A stretch of DNA of 64,000 nucleotides from Streptomyces roseirectus (GCF_014489635.1 NZ_CP060828.1:2170001-2234000), one strand, 5' to 3'; counted from the stretch's first letter, positions 27,354 to 37,113 are shown. Made by a program: numbers and translations. Notes: generated from the sequence alone by a model not told the origin.

Positions 27354-28322
27354 ATGGCCGCACGCAGATCCGCACACACCCTGGCCGCGTTCCTGGCCGC
27401 CGCCGCCCTCACGCTCGCCGGTTGCAGCGCCGACAGCGACGGCGGGTCCTCGGCCGGCCAGGACAAGGCCGCCGTCAAGGAGGACTCAGCGCGCGCGGGC
27501 GCCGACGAAGGCGAATCGCTCACCGAGGAGGACGCCTCGGCGGCCGACGAGGGCAAGCCGGGCGCCAAGGCGTCCGCCGCGCCGGTGGTCTCCCCGAGCC
27601 ACATCATCCGCACGGCGTCCCTGACCGTGCAGGTCGAGGACGTCACCAAGTCCCTGGCCGCCGCCCGCGCGGCCGCCGAGAACGCGGGCGGCTACGTCGG
27701 CGACGAGACCACCACGCGCGACGAGGACGACGCCGAGCACACGGAGGTCGTCCTGCGCGTGCCCGTCGAGCGCTACGACTCCGTCCTGGCGGCCCTCCAG
27801 GGCGCGGGCAAGCTCCTGGAGCGGTCGTCGAAGGCCGAGGACGTCACCGACCAGGTCGTGGACGTCGCGAGCCGGGTCCAGTCGCAGCGGGCGAGTGTCG
27901 CGCGCGTGCGGGAGCTGATGGACCGGGCGACGTCCCTGAGCGACATCGTCAGCCTGGAGGGCGAGCTGAGCCGCCGTCAGGCCGACCTGGAGTCGCTGCT
28001 GGCCCGGCAGGCGTCCCTGAAGGACCGCACGAGCCTCGCGACGATCACGCTGTCGCTGACGCGGACGCCGCCCAAGGAGTCGACGGGCGGCGACGACGAT
28101 CCGGGTGTCCTGGACGCGCTCTCCGGGGGCTGGGACGCGTTCGTGACGGGGCTGCGCTGGGTCGCGGTCGCCCTCGCGGCGACGCTCCCGTTCCTGGTGG
28201 TGGCCGCGCTCCTGTTCGCGCTGTGGCGGCGGCTGGCCCGCCGTGTGCTCCCGGCGCCCGCGAGTACGCCCGCCGCCGCGCTGCCGGCGCATCCGGAGGG
28301 CGGTGAGGAGCCGCGGCCGTAG
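27354..28322 (+). CDS. DUF4349 lipoprotein
   Basis: This 322-residue lipoprotein has lipobox LAGC (Cys24). A low-complexity Asp/Glu/Ala stretch (30-75) precedes the DUF4349 domain, which starts [14 protein letters not shown]. It has a coiled-coil-like helix ([24 protein letters not shown]) and ends with a single transmembrane span around 275-300 and a basic cytoplasmic tail. Having both a lipid anchor and a C-terminal span is typical of the family. The function is unknown. It starts 173 bp from the divergent hemY. Confidence 0.85.
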   Translation: MAARRSAHTLAAFLAAAALTLAGCSADSDGGSSAGQDKAAVKEDSARAGADEGESLTEEDASAADEGKPGAKASAAPVVSPSHIIRTASLTVQVEDVTKSLAAARAAAENAGGYVGDETTTRDEDDAEHTEVVLRVPVERYDSVLAALQGAGKLLERSSKAEDVTDQVVDVASRVQSQRASVARVRELMDRATSLSDIVSLEGELSRRQADLESLLARQASLKDRTSLATITLSLTRTPPKESTGGDDDPGVLDALSGGWDAFVTGLRWVAVALAATLPFLVVAALLFALWRRLARRVLPAPASTPAAALPAHPEGGEEPRP

Positions 28323-28331
28323 CGTGGGCGC

Positions 28332-29711
28332 ATGAGCAACAGTGCGCGGCACCGGCTGGTCGTGATCGGCGGTGACGCCGCGGGCATGTCCGCGGCGTCC
28401 CAGGCCCGGCGGGCGAAGTCCCCGGACGACCTGGAGATCGTCGCCTTCGAGCGGGGTTCGTTCACCTCGTACTCGGCGTGCGGCATCCCCTACTGGGTGG
28501 GCGGCGACGTCACCGACCGGGACGACCTGATCGCCCGTACCCCCGAGGAGCACCGCGCGCGGGGCATCGACCTGCGCCTGCGTACGGAGGTCACCGAGAT
28601 CGACGTGCCCGGTCGGCGCGTGCGCGCGCGGGACGCCGGTTCCGGGGTGGAGTCGTGGACGGGGTTCGACCAGCTCGTCGTCGCGACGGGGGCGCGCCCG
28701 GTGCGGCCGGACATTCCGGGGATCGGCGCGCGCGGGGTGCACGGCGTGCAGACGCTGGACGACGGGCAGGCGCTGATCGACACGCTGGCCCGCGCGCGGG
28801 GGCGCCGGGCGGTGGTCGTCGGGGCCGGGTACATCGGCGTCGAGATGGCGGAGGCGCTGGTCCACCGGGGTTTCGAGGTGACGCTCGTGAACCGGGGCGG
28901 CGAGCCGATGTCGACGCTGGACCCGGACATGGGCCGGCTGGTGCGCCGGGCGATGGAAGGGCTCGGGATCACCATGGTGAACGGCGCGGAGGTGACGGCG
29001 CTGCGCACGGACGCGGACGGGCACGTGCGCGCGGTGGTAGCGGGCGGCGCCGAGTTCCCGGCGGACGTGGTGGTCCTGGGGATCGGGGTGCGTCCCGAGA
29101 CGTCCCTCGCGCGGGCGGCGGGGCTGCCGCTCGGGGAGCACGGCGGGCTGCTGACCGACGAGCACATGCGCGTGCGGGGGCACGAGGGCATTTGGGCGGG
29201 CGGCGACTGCGTGGAGGTTCTGGACCTCGTCTCGGGCCGCGCGCGGTACGTGCCGTTGGGCACGCACGCCAACAAGCACGGGCAGATCATCGGGACGAAC
29301 GCGACCGGTGGCGACGCGGTGTTCCCGGGGGTCGTCGGGACGGCCGTCAGCAAGGTGTGCGGTCTGGAGATCGCCCGCACGGGGCTGCGGGAGAAGGACG
29401 CCGTGCGCGCGGGGCTGGCGTTCGAGAGCGTCACGATCGAGTCGACGTCCCGGGCGGGTTACTACCCCGGGGCGGCGCCCCTCACGGTGAAGATGCTCGC
29501 CGAGCGGCTGAGCGGCCGTCTGCTGGGCGTTCAGATCGTCGGCGGAGAGGGAGCCGCCAAGCGGGTCGACATCGCCGCTGTGGCCCTCACAGCGGGCATG
29601 ACGGTGTGCCGGATGACGACCCTGGACCTGGGCTACGCGCCGCCGTTCAGCCCGGTGTGGGACCCGGTGCTGGTGGCGGCGCGCAAAGCGGCCCAGAAGG
29701 TGGCGGCTTAG
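28332..29711 (+). CDS. FAD-dependent pyridine nucleotide-disulfide oxidoreductase, CoA-disulfide-reductase-like
   Basis: This 459-residue flavoprotein has GGDAAG (13-18) for FAD, GAGYIGVEMAEAL near 164 for NAD(P)H, and SYSACGIPYW with single redox Cys50. The single N-terminal Cys in SxxxCGIPY is the mark of CoA-disulfide reductase/NADH oxidase class enzymes. The C-terminal dimerisation domain is intact (YAPPFSPVWDPV). It starts 9 bp after the DUF4349 stop, so they probably share a transcript. The exact electron acceptor is unclear. Confidence 0.88.
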   Translation: MSNSARHRLVVIGGDAAGMSAASQARRAKSPDDLEIVAFERGSFTSYSACGIPYWVGGDVTDRDDLIARTPEEHRARGIDLRLRTEVTEIDVPGRRVRARDAGSGVESWTGFDQLVVATGARPVRPDIPGIGARGVHGVQTLDDGQALIDTLARARGRRAVVVGAGYIGVEMAEALVHRGFEVTLVNRGGEPMSTLDPDMGRLVRRAMEGLGITMVNGAEVTALRTDADGHVRAVVAGGAEFPADVVVLGIGVRPETSLARAAGLPLGEHGGLLTDEHMRVRGHEGIWAGGDCVEVLDLVSGRARYVPLGTHANKHGQIIGTNATGGDAVFPGVVGTAVSKVCGLEIARTGLREKDAVRAGLAFESVTIESTSRAGYYPGAAPLTVKMLAERLSGRLLGVQIVGGEGAAKRVDIAAVALTAGMTVCRMTTLDLGYAPPFSPVWDPVLVAARKAAQKVAA

Positions 29712-29971
29712 GCGGTGCCGGTGAGGCGGGGCAGCGCGGAGACGGCCGCCGCCTGCTCGACGGGCTTCGCGTGGCTCGCGGGGACCTGGCGGGTGCGCAG
29801 GCGGTGGCTGACCGCCTCGTCGAGGGTCACGGGACGGCCCGTCTGGGAGGCCAGCCGGCCGGCCTCCTGGCCCAGCCTGGCCACGTCCTCCCAGGGGAGC
29901 CGGATCACGAGGGAGAGTTCGGCCTCGCCGTCGGGCAGCGCCTGCATGGAGGGGGTCACTCGGTCGTTCAT
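29708..29971 (-). CDS. Small conserved hypothetical protein
   Basis: This 87-residue acidic/helical protein (MNDRVTPSMQALPDGEAE...) has a central helix (WEDVARLGQEAGRL) followed by GRPVTLDEAVSHRL. It resembles no family I can name. Its stop overlaps the stop of the oxidoreductase gene by 4 bp (convergent). Codon bias is typical for the genome, and a TGAGGAAC purine-rich site precedes the ATG. Confidence 0.6.
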   Translation of the reverse strand: MNDRVTPSMQALPDGEAELSLVIRLPWEDVARLGQEAGRLASQTGRPVTLDEAVSHRLRTRQVPASHAKPVEQAAAVSALPRLTGTA

Positions 29972-30093
29972 CGCTGTTCCTCACGTCGTCCCCGCGGCGC
30001 CTTCCCCACGCCGCGGATGGTTGCCGGTTCATACGCACGCGCGCGGGTCCACGTTCACCGGTTCGCGCGGCGCATCGCGGGAAGTAGTTCCTC

Positions 30094-30918
30094 GTGGTCA
30101 TCCCCGTCCATGACGTGAACCCCGCACGGCGCACCCCTGTGGTGACGTACGCGCTGATCGCGGCGAACGTGCTCGTCTTCCTGTGGATGCCGGGTCTCGC
30201 CGGCAGTGTGAGAGGCGACAGCACGATCGCCCAGACGTGCCATCTGCACGCCTTCCTGGAGCAGTGGGCGGCCGTGCCGCGCGAGCTGATCCACGGCCGG
30301 CTCCCGCAGATCGTGGCGACCGGCGAGCTCGAGACGGACGGCCAGCGGGTGGGCTGCGCGCTGGGCCCGCCGGACTACGACAAGTCGCCCGTGCTGAGCG
30401 TGTTCACGGCGATGTTCCTGCACGGCGGCTGGCTGCACCTGCTGGGCAACATGCTGTTCCTGCTGATCTTCGGCAACAACATCGAGGACCGCATGGGGCA
30501 CGTGCGGTTCGCGCTGTTCTACGTCACCTGCGGGTACGCGGCGTCCTACGGGTTCGCCGTCCTGAACGCCGACTCGACGGACCCGCTGATCGGGGCGTCC
30601 GGGGCGATCGCGGGGGTCCTGGGCGCCTATCTGGTGCTGTATCCGAGGGTGCGCGTGTGGGTGCTGGTGCCGTTCCTGGTGTTCCTGCCGCTGCGCCTGC
30701 CCGCGTGGCTGGTGCTGGGCTTCTGGTTCGGGCTCCAGGCGTTCTACTCGGCCGGCGAGGGCGTGTCGTCGGCCGGGACGGTGGCCTACGAGGCGCACGT
30801 CGTCGGGTTCGTGGCCGGCATGCTGCTGGCCTGGCCGCTCAAGCGGAACACGATCCCGCCGCCGGAGCCGCGCGGCCTGCTGTTCGGCAGGCGGGCGCGG
30901 ACCCGGCACTCCTGGTGA
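30094..30918 (+). CDS. Rhomboid-family intramembrane serine protease
   Basis: This 274-residue polytopic protein has the rhomboid loop motif HGGWLHLLGN (110-119), catalytic Ser169 in GASGAIAG and catalytic His235 in YEAHVVGF. About six transmembrane segments are visible. A larger extracellular loop between helices 1 and 2 (40-100) carries two Cys residues. Rhomboids cleave membrane proteins within the bilayer; the substrate here is unknown. It starts at GTG behind GGGAAG and is convergent with hemE, whose stop lies 2 bp away. Confidence 0.92.
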   Translation: MVIPVHDVNPARRTPVVTYALIAANVLVFLWMPGLAGSVRGDSTIAQTCHLHAFLEQWAAVPRELIHGRLPQIVATGELETDGQRVGCALGPPDYDKSPVLSVFTAMFLHGGWLHLLGNMLFLLIFGNNIEDRMGHVRFALFYVTCGYAASYGFAVLNADSTDPLIGASGAIAGVLGAYLVLYPRVRVWVLVPFLVFLPLRLPAWLVLGFWFGLQAFYSAGEGVSSAGTVAYEAHVVGFVAGMLLAWPLKRNTIPPPEPRGLLFGRRARTRHSW

Positions 30919-30919
30919 G

Positions 30920-31987
30920 TCAGCGGGCGGTCCGCGTGTGGACGTACTCCGCGAGCCGCGTGAGCGCGTCCGGGTCGGTCTTCGGCATCACGCCGTGCCC
31001 GAGGTTGAAGACGTGCCCCTCCAGGCCCGCCGCCGCGTCGAGGACTTCGCGTGCCTTGGTCTCGACGACCTCGGTGCCCGCGAACAGGACCGTCGGGTCG
31101 AAGTTGCCCTGGAGCGCCTTGCCGGGGCCGATCCGGCGGGCGGCCTCGTCGAGCGGGACGCGCCAGTCGACACCCACCACGTCCGCCCCGGCCTCGCCCA
31201 TGAGGCCGAGGAGTTCGCCGGTGCCGACGCCGAAGTGGATGCGCGGGACGCCGTACCCGGCGACCGCGTCGAAGACCTTCGCCGAGGCCGACATGACCGA
31301 GCGCCGGTAGTCGGCCGGGGAGAGCGCGCCGGCCCAGGAGTCGAAGAGCTGCACGGCGGAGGCGCCCGCCTCGATCTGCACCTTGAGGAACGCGGCCGTG
31401 ATGTCCGCGAGCCGGTCCAGCAGGTCGGCCCACAGCTCCGGGTCGCCGTACATCATCGCCTTGGCGTTCTCGTACGTGCGCGAGGGGCCGCCCTCGACGA
31501 GGTAGCTGGCGAGCGTGAAGGGCGCGCCCGCGAAGCCGATCAGGGGGGTCGCGCCGAGTTCGGCGGTGAGCAGGCCGACGGCCTCGGTGACGTAGGAGAT
31601 GTCCTCGGGGGTGAGGTCGCGCAGTTGCGCGAGGTCGGCGCGGGTGCGGATCGGCTTCTCGACGACGGGGCCGACGCCGGGCTTGATGTCGAGGTCGACG
31701 CCGATGGCCTTGAGGGGGACGACGATGTCGCTGTAGTAGATCGCCGCGTCCACGTGGTGCCGGCGGACCGGCTGGAGGGTGATCTCCGCGACCAGTTCGG
31801 GGCGGGTGCAGGACTCCAGCATCGGGATGCCCGCGCGCACCTTGTGGTACTCGGGGAGCGACCGGCCGGCCTGTCGCATGAACCACACCGGGGTGTGGGG
31901 CACGGGTTCGCGCCGGCACGCCTTCAGGAAGGGGCTGTCGTACGTCGCTGTCGGCGGGCGGCCCGCGGGGCTCTCGTTCGCACTCAC
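30920..31987 (-). CDS. hemE: Uroporphyrinogen decarboxylase
   Basis: This 355-residue cytosolic enzyme converts uroporphyrinogen III to coproporphyrinogen III by removing four acetate carboxyls. The signature [15 protein letters not shown] (33-47) with its anion-binding Arg residues is present, as is a C-terminal [13 protein letters not shown]. The GTG at 31987 gives a normal N-terminus; an upstream in-frame ATG at 32119 would add a 44-residue basic tail. It is divergent from the DUF3000 gene, with 130 bp between starts. Confidence 0.96.
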   Translation of the reverse strand: MSANESPAGRPPTATYDSPFLKACRREPVPHTPVWFMRQAGRSLPEYHKVRAGIPMLESCTRPELVAEITLQPVRRHHVDAAIYYSDIVVPLKAIGVDLDIKPGVGPVVEKPIRTRADLAQLRDLTPEDISYVTEAVGLLTAELGATPLIGFAGAPFTLASYLVEGGPSRTYENAKAMMYGDPELWADLLDRLADITAAFLKVQIEAGASAVQLFDSWAGALSPADYRRSVMSASAKVFDAVAGYGVPRIHFGVGTGELLGLMGEAGADVVGVDWRVPLDEAARRIGPGKALQGNFDPTVLFAGTEVVETKAREVLDAAAGLEGHVFNLGHGVMPKTDPDALTRLAEYVHTRTAR

Positions 31988-32117
31988 GACGGCAAGTCTC
32001 GCACGCCCCTGTGACAGCCTCGTCGCCGCCTTGTTCGCCCAGCGCGCACGCGTGCGCGCGCCCGTGGCCGGGTGTCTTGCCCTGCGCGAAGGTCCCGTTC
32101 CCCTTACTCTTCCCCGC

Positions 32118-32771
32118 ATGGCTGCGGCTCAGGGACGACTGGCGGACGGCGCGGGGATGGACGACGCGAACGGGGGTGGGCGGGAGGCTCCAGCGGCCTT
32201 TCTGGCCGCCGTGGAGGCACTGCGGGCGGCGCGGGTGCGCCCCCAGATCGAGGTGGAGCCGACTCCGGCGCCGCAGCGGCTCGCGCCGTACGCGTACGCG
32301 CTGGAGGCGACCGTCGTGGACGGCGACCAGGATCTCGCGGACGGGCGGCTGATCCTGCTGCACGATCCCGAGGGGCACGACGCGTGGCGCGGGGCGTTCC
32401 GGCTGGTGACGCTGGTGCGGGCGGAGCTGGAGCCGGAGATGGCGGTGGATCCGCTGCTGCCGGACGTGTGCTGGTCGTGGCTGACGGGTGCGCTGCAGGC
32501 GCGCGGGCTGACGTACGGCGAGGCGAGCGGGACGGTCACGCGCGCGGGGTCGCACTACTTCGGCGGGCTGTCGGAGCGTCCGGCGACGTCGCAGATCGAG
32601 ATCCGGGCGTCCTGGACGCCGCGTACGGGGCTCGGCGGGGTGCCGGACGCGGCGGCGCACCTGGCGTCCTGGTGCGACCTTCTCGCGCAGGTGGCGGGGC
32701 TTCCGCCGGCCGGTCCGGGGGACGCCTCCGTCGTCACGCTGCCCCAGCGTCGGGGACCGGAGTCACACTGA
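32118..32771 (+). CDS. DUF3000 family protein
   Basis: This 217-residue actinobacterial protein carries [35 protein letters not shown], the conserved start of DUF3000, and [11 protein letters not shown] near the end. It pairs with hemE, and this neighbourhood is conserved in many Streptomyces. A TACTCT box 7 nt before the ATG suggests a leaderless message. The function is unknown. Confidence 0.85.
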   Translation: MAAAQGRLADGAGMDDANGGGREAPAAFLAAVEALRAARVRPQIEVEPTPAPQRLAPYAYALEATVVDGDQDLADGRLILLHDPEGHDAWRGAFRLVTLVRAELEPEMAVDPLLPDVCWSWLTGALQARGLTYGEASGTVTRAGSHYFGGLSERPATSQIEIRASWTPRTGLGGVPDAAAHLASWCDLLAQVAGLPPAGPGDASVVTLPQRRGPESH

Positions 32772-32934
32772 TCCAGCCGCGTCTCCCCCGAACGGGCGCA
32801 TCTTGGTCATCCTTTTGTCGATACGGCCACTTTCCATCACCCAAGCGCACGCGAGTGAACCGACTCGATCTTCGGATGATCGATCACACGTCCGAATTGC
32901 ACGGATTCTTGCTCACTAGATCGTGATCATTTTC

Positions 32935-32962
32935 TAAAGGACCCCGGGTTCGCTGCCGAAGA
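32935..32962 (+). promoter_or_regulatory. Sigma-WhiG-type promoter of whiI
   Basis: TAAA (32935-32938), a 16-bp spacer and GCCGAAGA (32955-32962) match the WhiG/FliA consensus TAAA-N15/16-GCCGATAA with two late-position changes. The predicted start near 32970 gives a leader of about 80 nt. whiI is a known direct sigma-WhiG target in S. coelicolor, which supports the assignment. Confidence 0.65.
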
Positions 32963-33052
32963 CGACTGTGACCTTGAAAAGCACGGTTCGTCCCGGCTTC
33001 GTCCCCACGAGCCCCACGCGAACCGGCCCGCCCCCACTCCGCAGGAGGCCCG

Positions 33053-33715
33053 GTGTCCGTTCTCCTTGAGCAACCCGCAAGCCTGGTCGCCTACCGCCCG
33101 AACAAGCCCACCGCGATGGTCGTCGTGGCCGACCCGCGCGTCCGCTCCACCGTCACCCGTCACCTCTGGGCGCTCGGTGTCCGCGACGTGATCGAAGCCT
33201 CGTCCATCGCGGAGGCTCGTCCCCGCATCGGCAACCCCCGCGACATCTGCGTCGCCGACGTCCACCTCCCCGACGGCTCCGGTCTCACCCTGCTCTCCGA
33301 GACCCGCGCCGCGGGCTGGCCCAACGGGCTCGCCCTGTCCGCCGCCGACGACATCGGCGCCGTCCGCAACGCACTCGCCGGCGGCGTCAAGGGCTACGTC
33401 GTCACCGGCACCCGGGCCGGTGTCGGCCTGCCCGGCCGGCCCGGCGCCGCACCCATCGGCGCCGCCGCCGCACGCCTGCACCGCCGTCCCCCGGGCGCCC
33501 CGAGCCACCCGGGCGGCTACCGCGAACTGTCCGGCCGTGAGGTGGAGGTGCTGCGGCTGGTCGCCGAGGGCCAGTCGAACAAGGCCATCGGCGTCTCGAT
33601 GGGCCTGTCCGCGCTGACCGTCAAGAGCCACCTCGCCCGGATCGCCCGCAAGCTCGGCACCGGCGACCGCGCCGGAATGGTCGCGGTCGCGCTGCGGACC
33701 GGGATCATCCACTGA
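33053..33715 (+). CDS. whiI: Atypical response regulator WhiI
   Basis: This 220-residue protein starts at GTG behind GGAGG. Residues 20-125 form a receiver domain and about 155-220 a LuxR-type HTH (SGREVEVLRLVAEGQSNKAIGVSMGLSALTVKSHLARI). The receiver keeps Asp69 (VADVHLPDGSG), but the acidic pair is reduced to one Asp (VVADPRV, residue 27). The usual conserved Lys near 118 is Thr in GYVVTGT, so conventional phosphorylation is doubtful. WhiI is needed for sporulation septation late in aerial hyphae. Sequence, hemE-DUF3000 context and the sigma-WhiG promoter all support orthology. Confidence 0.93.
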   Translation: MSVLLEQPASLVAYRPNKPTAMVVVADPRVRSTVTRHLWALGVRDVIEASSIAEARPRIGNPRDICVADVHLPDGSGLTLLSETRAAGWPNGLALSAADDIGAVRNALAGGVKGYVVTGTRAGVGLPGRPGAAPIGAAAARLHRRPPGAPSHPGGYRELSGREVEVLRLVAEGQSNKAIGVSMGLSALTVKSHLARIARKLGTGDRAGMVAVALRTGIIH

Positions 33716-34018
33716 CCCCGATCCGCCCCTGACCCTCCGCGATCCATGCGGAACAAGGGACTCCGGCTGGTTTCACACAAAGAATTCAGGCGGAAGCAAG
33801 CCCTCCGGACACCCCCTCACGACCCACCGTCCACCACCCCTCCGCACCCGGCCGACACCACGCGCACGGCCGTCCGCACCGCAGCAGGAACCGTTTCTGC
33901 CGGTCGTCGCCGCAGCGCCCCGAACGGGTCGCACGCGTGACCGGTTTACGCCCCTCCCCCGCCCGTCGACGGAACGTTCCGTCGGCGGGCGGCCGTCTTG
34001 CACGGATACCCTTGACAG
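33716..34018. promoter_or_regulatory. whiI-rnd intergenic region with perfect palindrome
   Basis: No credible gene is present. The notable site is an 18-bp perfect palindrome, CGACGGAACGTTCCGTCG (33967-33984), upstream of the rnd promoter. A TACCCT box (34007-34012) ends 6 nt before the rnd GTG, consistent with leaderless transcription, so a protein on the palindrome would sit near the -35 position. Confidence 0.5.
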
Positions 34019-35308
34019 GTGACCGACGCCCAAGAAACCGCAGCAGCCAGTTCACTGCGAACCACCGGAGGCGCCCCTCCGGACGACGGCGGATCTACTG
34101 CTCCGGGGGCACCGACGCCCTTGCTGGAACCCCGCGAGGGGATCCCGCCCGTGGTCGCCGACGAGGAGACGCTGGCGGAGGTGATCGCCGCGTTCGCCGC
34201 GGGCACCGGGCCCGTCGCCGTCGACGCCGAGCGGGCCTCCGGTTACCGCTACGGACAGCGCGCCTACCTCGTCCAGCTACGCCGGGCCGGGGCCGGGACC
34301 GCGCTCGTCGACCCCGTCGCCTGCCCCGACCTCTCCGCGCTCGGGGACGCCCTCGCCGACACCGAGTGGGTACTGCACGCCGCGACCCAGGACCTGCCGT
34401 GCCTGCGCGAGATAGGCATGATCCCCACCCGCCTCTTCGACACCGAACTCGCCGGGCGGCTCGCCGGGTTCCCCCGCGTGGGGCTCGGGGCCATGGTCGA
34501 GAGCGTCCTCGGATACGTCCTGGAGAAGGGGCACTCCGCCGTCGACTGGTCCACCCGCCCGCTGCCCGAACCGTGGCTGCGCTACGCCGCACTCGACGTG
34601 GAGCTGCTGGTCGACCTGCGCGACGCGCTGGAGGCCGAGCTGGAGCACCAGGGCAAGCTGGAGTGGGCCCGGCAGGAGTTCGCCGCGATCGCCGCCGCGC
34701 CGCCCGCCGAGCCCCGCAAGGACCCCTGGCGGCGCACGTCCGGGATGCACAAGGTGCGCCGGCGCCGGCAGCTCGCGGTCGTGCGGGAGCTGTGGCAGAC
34801 GCGCGACCGGATCGCGCAGCGGCGTGACGTGTCGCCGGGCAAGGTGCTGCCCGACGCGGCCATCGTCGAGGCCGCGCTCGCCGTGCCGGCCACCGTGCAC
34901 GCGCTCGCGGCGCTGGGCGGGTTCGGGCACCGGATGGGGCGGCGTCAGCTGGAGCAGTGGCAGGCCGCCGTCGACCGCGCGCGGGCGCTGAGCGAGTCTC
35001 AGCTGCCGTTGCCGGGACAGCCGGTGACCGGGCCGCCGCCGCCGCGCGCGTGGGCCGACAAAGACCCCGCCGCCGCGGCCCGGCTCAGCGCCGCCCGCGC
35101 GAAGATCTCCACGCTGGCCGAGCGGCTGAACATGCCTCAGGAGAACCTGATCACGCCGGACACGGTGCGGCGGGTGTGCTGGGAGCCGCCGCACTCCGCC
35201 GACGCGCAGGGGATCGCGGACGTGCTGGGTTCGCTCGGAGCGCGGGCGTGGCAGGTGGAGCTGGTGACGCCGGTGCTGGTGGAGGCGCTGGGGACCGGCG
35301 CCGCGTGA
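34019..35308 (+). CDS. rnd: Ribonuclease D with HRDC domain
   Basis: This 429-residue 3'-5' exoribonuclease has DEDD exonuclease motifs: VAVDAERASGYRYGQRAYLVQL (Exo I, Asp/Glu), VLHAATQDLPCL (Exo II) and YAALDVELLVDL (Exo III). Two helical HRDC-like regions follow (about 225-305 and 340-420). RNase D trims tRNA and other structured RNA 3' ends. It starts at GTG and is probably leaderless. An N-terminal Ala/Ser/Pro tail of about 35 residues precedes the exonuclease domain. Confidence 0.93.
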   Translation: MTDAQETAAASSLRTTGGAPPDDGGSTAPGAPTPLLEPREGIPPVVADEETLAEVIAAFAAGTGPVAVDAERASGYRYGQRAYLVQLRRAGAGTALVDPVACPDLSALGDALADTEWVLHAATQDLPCLREIGMIPTRLFDTELAGRLAGFPRVGLGAMVESVLGYVLEKGHSAVDWSTRPLPEPWLRYAALDVELLVDLRDALEAELEHQGKLEWARQEFAAIAAAPPAEPRKDPWRRTSGMHKVRRRRQLAVVRELWQTRDRIAQRRDVSPGKVLPDAAIVEAALAVPATVHALAALGGFGHRMGRRQLEQWQAAVDRARALSESQLPLPGQPVTGPPPPRAWADKDPAAAARLSAARAKISTLAERLNMPQENLITPDTVRRVCWEPPHSADAQGIADVLGSLGARAWQVELVTPVLVEALGTGAA

Positions 35309-35311
35309 GCG

Positions 35312-36142
35312 TCATCGCGTCGCTCCCCGCGTGAACCCGTTGTAGATGAACTTCTGGAGCGCCAGGAAGATGATCAAGGTCGGGAGGATCACCAGGATCG
35401 CCCCGGCCGAGATCGTCTCCCAGTGCGCGCTGAAGGGGCCCTTGAAGCGGAACAGGGACGTCGAGATGACGCCGTGGTCCTGGGAGGGCAGGTAGAGGAA
35501 CGGGATGTAGAAGTCGTTGTAGACGGTGATGCCCTTGACGATCACCACCGTCGCGATCGCCGGTTTCAGCAGCGGGAAGATGATGCGGCGGTAGATCGTG
35601 AAGGCGTTCGCGCCGTCGAGGCGGGCCGATTCGTCCAGCGAGACGGGGATCGAGCGGACGAACTGCAGGAAGATGTAGATCGAGACGATGTCGGTGCCCA
35701 TGTAGAGGGCGATGGGTGCCCAGAGGGTGTCGAACATGCCGAAGCCGTTGACGATCTGGAAGGTCGCCACCTGGGTCGTGACGCCGGGGACCAGGGCCGC
35801 CAGGAGGAAGAGCGCGACCACCAACTTGCGCAGGCGGAAGGTGAAGCGGTCGATCGCGTAGGCCGTCATCGAACCGATCAGGACGGTCCCGGCGATCGAG
35901 AACAGCAGGATGACCGCCGTGTTGCCGAAGGCGGACAGCATGTGGCCGTCCTGGAACGCCGTGACGTAGTTGTGGACGTTGAGGAAGTCGTCCGGCAGGG
36001 ACAACGCCTGGTCGCCGCGCGCGAGTTCGTCGTCCGTCTTCAGGGACGTCAGCAGGACGACCGTCAGCGGGAGCAGGACGACGAGGGTGGCGAGGATCAG
36101 GGAGAGGTACACGAGGGTGCGGGCGAGCGCGCGGCGCGTCAT
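35312..36142 (-). CDS. Carbohydrate ABC transporter permease (MalG type)
   Basis: This 276-residue inner-membrane permease has six spans and the cytoplasmic EAA loop DESARLDGANAFTIYRRIIFPLLKP, which contacts the ATPase. The ATG overlaps the upstream permease stop (ATGA). It is part of the importer 38.4-35.3 kb that faces the GH2 beta-mannosidase gene. No ATPase gene is present, so a shared MsiK-like subunit is expected. The stop lies 3 bp from that of rnd. Confidence 0.93.
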   Translation of the reverse strand: MTRRALARTLVYLSLILATLVVLLPLTVVLLTSLKTDDELARGDQALSLPDDFLNVHNYVTAFQDGHMLSAFGNTAVILLFSIAGTVLIGSMTAYAIDRFTFRLRKLVVALFLLAALVPGVTTQVATFQIVNGFGMFDTLWAPIALYMGTDIVSIYIFLQFVRSIPVSLDESARLDGANAFTIYRRIIFPLLKPAIATVVIVKGITVYNDFYIPFLYLPSQDHGVISTSLFRFKGPFSAHWETISAGAILVILPTLIIFLALQKFIYNGFTRGATR

Positions 36143-37113
36143 GTGAGGTCCACCCTGTCGTCGGGGACCAGCCGGCGCTGGATCCAGGTGACCGCGAGGA
36201 CGATGAGCAGGAGGACCACCGCGCAGGCCGAGGCGAGGCCCGTCTTGTTGAACTGGAAGGCCAGCTTCACGGTCTGGATGACGAAGGTCTCCGTGCCGGT
36301 CGCGCCGCCGGTCATGATGTACGGGATCTCGAACGCGGCGAGGGACCCGGAGACCGAGAGGATGACCGTCAGCGTCAGCACCGGTTTGATGCCGGGCGCG
36401 ATGATGTGCCGGAACTGGTGCCAGCGGTTCGCGCCGTCCAGCTCGGACGCCTCGTACAGCTCGCCGGGGATGGACTGGATCGCGCCGAGGAACAGGACGA
36501 AGTTCAGCCCGAGGTAGCGCCAGACGGAGACGCCCGCGAGGGAGGTGTTCGCGGAGACCGGCGTCCCGAGCCAGGCGTGGTCGGTGTGGACGCCGAAGAG
36601 GGCGAGGACGGAGTCGAGGGTGCCGCCGTCCTGGAAGAAGTACAGGAACACGAACCCGATGGCGACCCCGTTGATCAGGTACGGGAAGAAGAGCACGCCC
36701 TTGAAGAAGTTCCGGAACCGGACATTGAAGCTGAGGATCGTCGCGAAGTAGAGCGCGGCGACGATCTGCACGGCGGACGCGGCGAGGTAGTAGCCGCTGA
36801 CGAAGAACACCTCGAACAGGTCGGGCCTGGTGGCGAGTTCGCGGTAGTTCTCGCCGCCCGTGTAGCGCAGCTCGGGGCTGACGCCGTCCCAGTCGGTGAA
36901 GCTGTAGCCGACCATGTTGACGATCGGGACGTACGTGAAGGTGATCAGCAGGGCGAGCGGCGCGAGGAGGAACAGCCAGGGGGTGAGGCCCCGCAGGAGG
37001 CGGGCGCGGCGCGGGGGCCGGGCGGGCACGGGCGCGGGCCGGCCGGGCCGGGTGCCCTTCCGTGCGCCGCCCCGGCCCGGCGCCCTGGTGGTCTGATGTG
37101 CGAGGTCCGCCAT
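36139..37113 (-). CDS. Carbohydrate ABC transporter permease (MalF type)
   Basis: This 324-residue permease has a basic cytoplasmic N-terminus (PGRPAPVPARPPRRARLL), six membrane spans and the EAA loop YEASELDGANRWHQFRHIIAPGIKP. ATGA overlaps link it to both neighbours, the binding protein upstream (37113) and the MalG-type partner downstream (36142). An ORF reading through to 37608 is a frame coincidence across the previous gene and is not used. Confidence 0.93.
   Translation of the reverse strand: MADLAHQTTRAPGRGGARKGTRPGRPAPVPARPPRRARLLRGLTPWLFLLAPLALLITFTYVPIVNMVGYSFTDWDGVSPELRYTGGENYRELATRPDLFEVFFVSGYYLAASAVQIVAALYFATILSFNVRFRNFFKGVLFFPYLINGVAIGFVFLYFFQDGGTLDSVLALFGVHTDHAWLGTPVSANTSLAGVSVWRYLGLNFVLFLGAIQSIPGELYEASELDGANRWHQFRHIIAPGIKPVLTLTVILSVSGSLAAFEIPYIMTGGATGTETFVIQTVKLAFQFNKTGLASACAVVLLLIVLAVTWIQRRLVPDDRVDLT

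Noticed and set aside
24974..27649. 891-residue minus-strand ORF as a fusion of hemQ and hemY
   Set aside because: The upstream part is an out-of-frame shadow of hemY; the hemQ start is at 25705.
33746..33940. Small ORF between whiI and rnd
   Set aside because: Lacks a ribosome site and conserved look; Pro/Thr-rich noise.
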